Assembly (NCBI GenBank): GCA_959347315.1
Contig: OY365809.1
Location: 42,772,542 to 42,836,541 of the forward strand
Reading direction: 5' to 3'
Source of the DNA: Bimastos eiseni
Taxonomy: Eukaryota > Annelida > Clitellata > Crassiclitellata > Lumbricidae
DNA length: 64,000 nt
Under the pieces are notes generated by a model that was not told the origin of the DNA, made no database searches, and saw nothing but the letters and a program-made list of their open reading frames with translations. This document shows, one piece after another, positions 1-10,000 of this stretch. The position numbers and the translations under genes were made by a program. Positions within the stretch are counted from its first letter, which is position 1. Every line of letters starts with the position of its first letter.

Positions 1-1071
1 GTTAATCAGAAGAGGAAATAATCAATGTGGCAAATCAATAATCATAAAACGTTGCAGATATAAGGACGGCAAGCGCGTTGAACTAAAACTGTATTTTTCT
101 CTCATATTGTCTGCATATAAACAATGCACCTTGATATCTCGTCGAACACAGCAAGCCTTCAGTTGACGAACATTCTCATGTGTCCGCCATTATTACCAAC
201 CTATGCCGCTTGATTCGTGATACAAACGAATTCAGAAAACGGGAAATTAGGCCTTTCGAAAGTTTAGGGTAGCTGGTACAACAGCTACTTAGGGTCAGAT
301 AAATATTTATTTAACCGTCTTTTAAGATAATATCTTAAGAGACATTTAAATAAATTTATATCAATCGTTTCTTCATCACCAAGCCTATATTATAGGCCTA
401 CAAAGTTTAAAGTCTTACGCGCAATTGTTTGGTGATGATGAAGCGATTGAAAATGACTCTCGATCCTCAGAACTACTTCCACTAGCTCCTGGTACCCATG
501 GATACTTGCAAATACATCCTCACATGTCTGCATAATTAACTCTCAATCACTACCTGTACCCTGGTAGCGCCAGTCCCAAGCTAGGGTAAAGAAGCAGGAC
601 AACGACAACGACGTTGTAGATAAAATGATGTCGTTAAACAGTGAAAACTACAAATGGACGTTAACTGAAAAGCTATAATTCAGTTCACTGAAACCAGAAT
701 ATAAACAGGACAGATCTGAAAATAGGAACTAAAACTAAACTGAAAGTACGAAACTACAACTTAAACTAAACTTAAAAGTTGGCAACTTAATTGGCATTTT
801 CTGTTGTTGGTCAACCAGATGAATGTCATTCATATAAAAATATAAGCCTACTGTAGCTGAAATATGCGCAAAATAAAATTAAAACTGAAAAGTTTTGAAA
901 ACTGAAACTAAAACTACAACAGTACTGAAAAGATAATTAAATTAAAAATAGAACAAAATTGCAAATTTAAAACAAAACTGCAACTATAACTGAGACAGAA
1001 AAGTAAACTAGAACTTGAACGTCACTGGTCAACAGCCTTTGATGTCACAAGATGTCTAAGAGACAACCTAC
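1..1071. other. AT-rich intron of the Niban-like gene
   Basis: No exon is visible here. It holds an imperfect inverted repeat, 362-382 against 431-451, and a short SINE-like fragment at about 569-640 (CAGTCCCAAGC core and a GTCGTTAAAC end). From about 600 to 1020 there is an A-rich stretch with many AACTGAAA and AACTAAAA words. Confidence 0.6.
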
Positions 1072-1185
1072 CCGAGCTAGTTCTCCATCTGCACGTATAG
1101 CCTTCTTTAGGTACTTGAGGACGAACTGTCGAATACCGTTCTTAACGACGTCCCGCTTCAGCTGAATTGCGTCGTGGTCGAAATC
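1072..1185 (-). CDS. Niban-like gene, last exon in window
   Basis: Acceptor cttttgaattctag, donor CGG|gtaggt, phase 0 to 0, 38 codons. It encodes DFDHDAIQLKRDVVKNGIRQ then FVLKYLKKAIRADGELAR, aligning with YDYDSSTIRKKIFQEALVQI in NIBAN1. The next exon must lie left of the window; 1-1071 shows no further exon. Confidence 0.8.
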
Positions 1186-3989
1186 CTAGAATTCAAAAGA
1201 AGATTGGATTTTTAAAAACAAAGAAGATGATGAGGATAATGAAGATGAAAATAATGAAATAGAAGAAGAAGATGTAGAGATAGAAGAAGAAGATATTTAG
1301 CAGTGTAATACAAATAGCAATGAATGATTTAATTATTTTTTAATGATCAAAAGAAGAAGAGCGAGAACAAGCTGTAGAGAAAAATAAGACTTTTAAATCT
1401 AAGTACAATATTATATTTCGATGGATTTTACAATATTGTGATTTTAATGTATATATAAAGTAAAAATTTATGACATATTCTATACAAGTATCACATACCT
1501 AATAAGCGTTGTGTGCCAGATATGTTACTATTATAGATTTGAAAACACCAAATTCATCTGCAGTAATTCAACTGACCTGGGTGAGAATCTTTTCCTGGAG
1601 CACTTCAAACTTATCCTCTCCACTTTCTAGTCGTAAATATAGCGTATAAACTGTTGCATCTAGACCCTAACAAGGAAAAGACATGGTTAGGCTAGCAATA
1701 ATTTGTCATGTATATATGAATGAATGAATGGATGGATGGAAGGATGGATGGATGGATTGATGGATGGATGAATGAATGAATGCATGAATACAATCATGTA
1801 AGATTGGATAAATGTATGCATGTATTTATTTATGCATGAACGAATGTGCGCATGTATGCGTGGCTCTATCTCTATGAATTAATGTATGTATTTTATGTTT
1901 AAACGATTAACTCCATGTACATGTATGTAAATAATTTTTATGTGTACAAAAATAAATGCATGTATATAGCCATGTATATATATACATGGCTATATACATG
2001 CATTTATATATATATATATACTCACCTACCGTGGCGCCCCCACGTGCATATACAATCCAACCCAGAAGCGATCAGACTGACCTTAAGTAGACTTTCCTCC
2101 GCATCTGCACACACATTCTGGGCATCTTCATCCTCCTCCTCCTCGTCGTCATTGTCGTCACCCTCCTCTCGGTCATCGTTGCCTCCTTTGATCACCTTGA
2201 AGTTGCTATCGATTAAACTCGACACAGAACGGAGGCCTCTCGACATTTTCAGTGCGAACAAGTATACCGCCTTCATCGTGCTTCGGTTTCTTGGTATCCC
2301 GTTCAGGTAATCTTTTCGCTTGATAGCCTTGCAAAATATAAACAGAACAGTTGATTTGCCCATCATAACACATGAAAATATTGCCTGTCTGTACGTTCGG
2401 CCAATGGCATGTCCGTTTATCCGTACGTCAGTATTCCAGACGGTCGAGAGACAAATCGGAACAGAAATGCTGGCTACAATCTGACGAATATTGCAGTGAG
2501 GAAAGGGCGTCACAAAAATAGTGACTGCACTACACATTTCATGTCACAAATCGTCAATTTTGGTTAGTTTATATAATTAATTCCGTAAATAACTTTATCG
2601 GTGTCGAGTCAAGGTATTGCTCTATTACAAATGCGGATTGAAGGCTTGTCATTATTGACCAAGGTAATGAGCATCAAGGTACCTGTATGGACACATTATC
2701 ACTGTCATAACTGTCATTACTGTCACATGTCTTACAAAAATCACTACCGACCACAACAGTAACCATCATCACCATCATTACTAGCGCTATCATCATCACC
2801 GTAATTATTATCATCATCATCGTCACCATATTCATCACAACTAACTGCTGATAAATAGAAGCCCATTAGGTCTATGCTTACTACCTCAGCTATGTACTGT
2901 ATGCTCCTAATAAGTTTTACCTTAGTGGTTGCACACCATGGAAATTCATCGTAGTCCACTGCAGTCCAGTATGTCTCTCGCACGTAGCTGATGCCTTCAG
3001 TCAACTGTAACGTGCAAGGAGCAGGGAGTCAGTGTTTGTCTGTGTCGTTTAACTATGACATAAAGCCGGTCAAGTTCAAAGGCCCCAGCGCTAATCTGCA
3101 TGTATATGATGATGTCAAATGTCGTAAAAAACGAAGAGGTTACACTTCTAAGCGAAGCAATGCACAGTAAGCGGAAAGGTTCACCAATGGTGGGCCCACA
3201 CACCGGTGTAATCAGCCAACGGATTCCCGTCGACAGTTGGCAGATGGCGTGGGTGTTCAGAGTTTGGGAGCGAAGATGGGTTGTAGCAACCATGGAACGA
3301 CTATTCGTTACTCGAGGGTTTAATATTCGTAAATATTCCTGAATGTCAGAGCATTTTTAATATTCGTTAATAGTCCTGAATATCAGGGCATTTATAATAA
3401 TATTCGTAAATATTCTTGAATATCAGAGCATTTTTAATATTCGTAAATATCCTTGAGCATAGGTCATTTTTAACTAAGTATTCGAAAATATTCGTTGCTG
3501 ACGTACATGTACTCTGATGTCACTGTCTGCGCTTTGTGTACAAAATGAATCATAGAGGTGTAAGTCGAAAAGATAGTTAATAGTTCTATGTACTGCCTAG
3601 TTGTGGTACATAATTCTATGCAATTATTCAAGATTGTAATGTTCGCTTCAGATCTTTTAAAACACTAAAGTAACAAAATAAAATTGTAATATTCGCTGGC
3701 AATTTTAAAATTCGTTGATATTCGCTATTTTTTGCATATCTTAATACTAGTTATATAAAATCGAATATTCGTTCCATGGTAGCGACCCCAGACCCAGACC
3801 ACATCTCTATGTAGGGCCTATACCTCGAAGCATAGAGCAGTATAGTGTTTAACATCGTTGGGCTGCCCATCTCTTATCATAAGTGTCGGAACTTGAGAGA
3901 GCAAAACATCCACGCTCTGTGTATTCACTGAATGCAATTGTCACTAGTCTGCCTGCTGTATACATAGTATGCGTGTCCTTATGTATGTA

Positions 3990-4021
<32 letters not shown>

Positions 4022-7000
4022 CGTGCGTGCTATGCATGTACAAGTAATGCGCAGTGCCAAATTGTCCAACATATTGCTCCATGGCATCCGTAATGCCGGA
4101 GATTTTCTTTTCAGTGTTAGATCGCAAATTATTCCTTTTGCTAATTATTATCCTGAATTAATTAAAAAAATACACCGATAATAAATTAATTATTCACCCA
4201 CCGGTTTCGCATAGGCCTTTATGAGTGGTTCAATCAATGGAGTAACATGTTTCGACAATAATTTACCCAACGTTTTATTCGTCGCAGCTGCAAACAATAC
4301 AGTCACTTGCAATTGTAATCAGTAAATTCTATAGTGCAGGTATTTTATGCACAAGGCATCAATTGATGGCACACCAAAAATAAGTCACAGTCAGGGTAGT
4401 ATCCAGAACTGAATCCGTAAGACGAATAGTAGCTTACAAGATTTCACATTTTTTGGTGTCCGCTCGATAATCCGAAGGTTTGATAATCCGAAGGTTTGAT
4501 AATCCGAAGGTTCAATAGTCCGAAGGTTTGATGGTAAGAAGGTTCTATACTTCCTCATTAATTTAACTAGAAGCTGGGTTATTTGATGAAAAGATGTGTA
4601 AAACTGGGAGCTGGATTGATATAAAAAAATCATGCCTAAATGGAAGCTGGACGAATGATAAGAATGGTGCAATCCAGCTTCTAGCCAAACGTAATTCGTT
4701 TAATCAAACCAGCTATCATTAAAACTACAATCTCATCACCTATCGACCGGACACCATGCAATCTTCGGGGTATAGAACCTTCGGACTATAGACACAGAAC
4801 CAATTATTTACATGGAGTCCTGAAAGACAACCTGTGCAAGATTTATACATCAGATGTTTATTGATGGAACCTTTCTTTGTAGTTACTCTGTGGTAGACCT
4901 ATTTTCTTAGCGTCACCAACCTCCATTATCATGACTTGGGACTGACATTACCAATATACGTACAGGTAATTGTTTTTAGTGCTCAACGAAATATCATGGC
5001 TGCCAGAGAATTTGAAAATTCTTTTTCCTCGCCTTCTGAGAAGCCTGTTAGTCTCCGAACAGATGACGTTTCCATTCATTAACCAAGAGATATATCCTAG
5101 TTTGCAATCCACTATTACGTACATATGGCAAAAATAAAAATGCATGAAGGGGTTTCTAAAAAGTGTAGTATTTGTATATCAATCAATCAATGAAGCTTGA
5201 TATAGCGCCTCTTAAGAAAATCTACGCAGAGGCGCTCCCAGTCCAAAGTCGACCAAAGTAAATAGATTTCAGAGTGGATTTTAAAGGAAATAAATATAGC
5301 AGTAGCCGCATGTATAGAAACGAATATCCCATGACCACTATTTGCATTCGGTCCAACCACTACTATTCAGCCAAATACTGATAAACTACTTGGTCCACTA
5401 TTCGGCTCCGAAGCTATAATGATACGGACCTAATAGGAACATTGTACGGACCCAGTGCGTGTGTATTTGCATCTATGTGCGTACATAATATTATGTGGTA
5501 TCCCGTACATCGTACCTTTGATTCCGTCTAGTATTTTGTTGTGGACCTTTGCGATTGGCGTCAGACCTCGTCTCAGAACTGGTTCGATCTTGTCAAGCAG
5601 GGCCTGAACGCCTTGTTGGATCTTCGCCCAAGCAACATTAAGGACAATCTGAATATGTTTCTTTATCACACCAACTACCTAAAGAATAAGCATTTAAATA
5701 ACCCATTAGTTGTTAATTAGCATCAAAATTTCTTTTTTATGAAAAGTAATTTAGGGATGAACATAATACAATTCACATTATAAAAAGTCACATAGAGAGA
5801 GACAGGCAGACAGCCAGCCAGACAGACAGCCAGACAGCCACAAAGAGACACATAATTATGCCATAGATAGAAAAACATAACGAGAGAGAGTCAGACTAAG
5901 ATGGAAATTTAAAATCTTCAACAATGCGAGTGAACCATAGGCGGTGCCTTGGTTCAGAGTTTGGAGGGGGCAGGTAGACAAACATTTAGATCTACCTAAC
6001 TTGGATGCAGCAAAAAAGATGAACAGTGGAAACACTGTAGAGATCTATAATAGTAATGAAATATTTATTAAATATTGAGGGGGGTACATAAGCAGCTCCA
6101 TCCTTTCAATCTGAAATTTCGAACGGGGCAATCCCCTCTGTCTCAACTAAGTTTTCGCCCCTGATTTGAACGCAGCCAAATCGGCATCTAATGATAATTA
6201 AACTTGTCATGAATCACAGGAATTCGTGATGGCATAAACAATACAGACATATATGCATATAATACATAATACATGCAAACATACAAGCACAATATATGCA
6301 TACATACATGCATGCGCAATATAGACACGCATAGCTACACTCTTGCATACATACGCCATGCATACACATGTTGTGTGTACTGAATAGGCGCAACCTTGCT
6401 CTATTCAGTTGGTAATGTTGAGAGTTCTCAAATGAGTCTGGACGATTTCTTACCGTATACCAGATTGGAATAAGAACTCGACTGGCTATAGTCGACGCAA
6501 AGGAGCGAAGTGGTGGGATTGGAATCGATAGGCGGCTTTTGATCTGTTCCAGGATGAGATCCAGCACTGGAGGCAGACAACTTGCCATCACCATTTCAAG
6601 CAACATCTGAAGATTCACACATGAAGTCCGCGTTACGTTTATATAAAATCAATATGGTTTATCGTGTAAAATCAATAGGGATTCATTAGTGTTGCCAACT
6701 CCAAACCCATCCGGGACATTTCCCAGTTCCAAAAACGACGAATGACAAACCCTCAAACCTGCGAAGTTCGCCACATTCCGCTAGACGTATGAAGTTATGA
6801 ATTTCGAATGATGTTAGAGACTTTCGAGTTCTTAATCGAAACACTTTTTAGTCGAAACACTTATGATTAAATTATGATATGAATATTGAGAATTAAGAGT
6901 TTGTATTACAGTATTGCCCATGTTGCTTGGATTTGGATAATGTCATTGAATCGCATAATCTTTTGTAATTCCATACCTGTTTCGGGATTTCGGGAATAAA

Positions 7001-10000
7001 TAAGCATTGCTCGGGACACAGCAGGGCCTGGGTAGATCAAGGGAGTGTTCCAGCCATTCCTGGACGGTTGGCAGCACTAGGTGGGATGAATAAGATTAGG
7101 CCTAATAGGTGCTACTTGGCATCAAACAGTTTTTGACATAAAGTTGACAGAGACAAAGAAAACACTATAGCTATACTTGACAATGATTTCCTTTCAAAGC
7201 GTAGAAAATTTCAAACGACTATACGACTGAATGACGATGGTGGAGAGCAATAGAGACAGACAGGCAGGCGTACAGAAAGGCAAGTTGATACATGCAGAAT
7301 GTAGCCTACTTCAAAGTACGACTTAGAAAAAGAAAGAGATAGATGCAGAGAAAGACAGAGTGTAAAAGAGTGATAGAGATAGAGAAAGACAGAATGAGAA
7401 ACAGAGACAGTCAGAGAGACATATTTAAGCAGACGATCTCTGTGACCTTCTGACCTCGTCTTCTGTCCCGTCGTCCTTCCAACCCTTCAAAGAATCGACT
7501 TTCTCTGAAATTTTGTCGAAAGTATTTTCGAACGCTCTTCCCATCACGGTGTCCGTATTTCGAGCTAGAATGAAGTACGAAACATATTCCATATTCCAGT
7601 AATTTCGGTATTAAACGCAGCTGTATATTCTCGGAATATGGTCAATATTCATTTGAAGGAATAACGCATAATTTTAAATTAATATAAATTCGTTTGATTG
7701 TATATCTACTTTTAATTGTAAGGAAGAAAATTAAATTTAATTTCATTTACAATCAACAGAAATTAATTAAATTTATTTGAAGATAGTTACAATTATTCCC
7801 AGATGTTTGTATCGTAGCATCCATTACTGGCAAGGCTGGATACGTGATCAAACAAGAGTAATTGTGATTTTGGAAAAAGATTATTTTAATAAGGATAGAA
7901 GATGAACAAAGGCACACCACGAACGCGCTGAAGAGAGAATAAGAATAAGGAGGTAACCAGCAGGAACTGCACAAACACTGAGACCTGACAAATGACCGAG
8001 TACAATGGGGTCATTTATTCGTACCAATCGCCGCCAGATGACTGGCACCAGGTACTGCTAATGATGAGAGGATGATGGTCAGTTTAGTAAGGCATGAGTA
8101 TGGGAAATAGAAGACTGTTACTTGTTACTAACGTTTGGACCTCCGAACGCATGTCTGGAAGAAGTAAATCCACTCTTTGCGCTCGATCACGTTTTCGCCA
8201 TTGGTGACTGGGAGCTCCTTCTTACGACCACCAAATCGAGGCTACAGAAGAAACAAAATGACAGACGTGGATTGTCGTTAGGTAGTCTGATGAAGAAAAA
8301 AGAAGATGATGATGACGAAGAAGAAAAAATTAATGATCATGAAGAAGAAAATGAAGACAGCGGCGGTGCAGAGGGAGAATGAAAGTTGAAGAAGGCGAGA
8401 AAAGAAGCCGGACATGAAGAGAAAAGGACAGACGAAATTGAGGAATTAGAAGAGTATGATAAACTTAATAATGAAGCTGACGATGAATAGGGTGAAGAAA
8501 AAGAGAAAACGTAGAAGGAAGAGGACACTGGCGAGGAGAAGGAAGAGAAAAAGAAGGTGGATACGAAGCAGGTCAAAAGAAGAAGATGGCGAATAGGAAG
8601 GAGAAGAGAAAGAAGAAAAGGGAAAAGGTAGAAACGGTAAAGAGGCGACGGAGTAGATGACGAAAGGAATATGAATAAGAATTGAATAATATTAGACAAA
8701 AATATAGGGAAGCAGAAGAGGAGGAGGAGGACAATGAAGATGAGGATATTCAGGAAAAGAAAGATTAATCAGAAAACTATTTTGAGGGGTGGATTTGAAA
8801 AAAGAAAGAAGATAAGGAAACCAGGGATCTCCATCACAATGTCATATAAGCCTTGCCTACCTTCTTGCCGTTCTTGCTCTCTCGGAAGACATACTTCGTT
8901 CTCTGCGGGTGAAACAGCGCCCAGCTATCATGCGGAAAGTTAATCATGCTATCGAGTGCACTTGGGTCGATATCTAAGACAATTAAAGCGGTAGTAAAAT
9001 CATCACTTGGATCACAGTGACATTTTCTGTAATCTAGAATTCTGAAGCAATCAGTTAAGTAGTAACTATTACGCAAGTTGGTAAGTTAGCCAGTGGCTAC
9101 TCCACTTCCTCTCTCAGTCATCACTGGTAAGCGGACTTGGACTTTCCCTCGACATCCTTGGACAACCGTCCTAACATGACGCAGCGCCCGTGAATTGACT
9201 GATGCCATGTACTACGCTTTTGACTAGAGCCTCAGAAATTTGGTGTTTACGCCTACGATTACTAGTAAGTCAATAGAACGTGCTGAGAAAATGTCAAGGC
9301 AGTCGAAGAGTTTTCGGTGTTGCAAAGTATTGGCGGAATTTTATTATAATCACTGATAATTACTTTGTTTGGTGTCTACACCAACGATTACTAGCAAGTT
9401 AGTCAACGGCGCTGTTTTGAAATAATGGTACGACAGTCGAAGAGGCTGTCGGTGTAAGAAAGTATTGGCAGCATTTGTTTGGTTAATAATATCTTCTTGT
9501 GATATTGCTACAGTGTATACTGTTTAACTTCTGTCTATGTTCAATAAAAAATACTTGATTGATTGACTGCATTAGTATTGGTACCAGCATTAGTAGTAGT
9601 AGTGTTATTATCGGTGTTAGTGTCAGTTATAGCATATTAGTATTTGTATTTGCATTATCCATTTGTAATTTTATTTATATTAGTATTCGTAATAGCATTA
9701 GTATTAGTATTAAATTATTAGCATTAGTGTTAGTGTTGATATAAGTATTGGTGTAAGCATCAGTATTATTAGTACCAGTAAGAGTATTAGTAAATAAGCC
9801 TTGGCAAACCAGAGGTAAAACCATGTAGAATAGGGAGCCAATGTAAATACAGACCGAGTCCCTCTGCGATGGGTTTAATGAGATCTCGAAAAGGTTTTGC
9901 GATGTTCTTCGTAAGGACTTTGTAACCAGTTGGTTGGATTGTGGTCTTCGGTTTCTTCTTACGGTCAAACGCCTGATAAAGAAATAAAGTGGATAAATCT

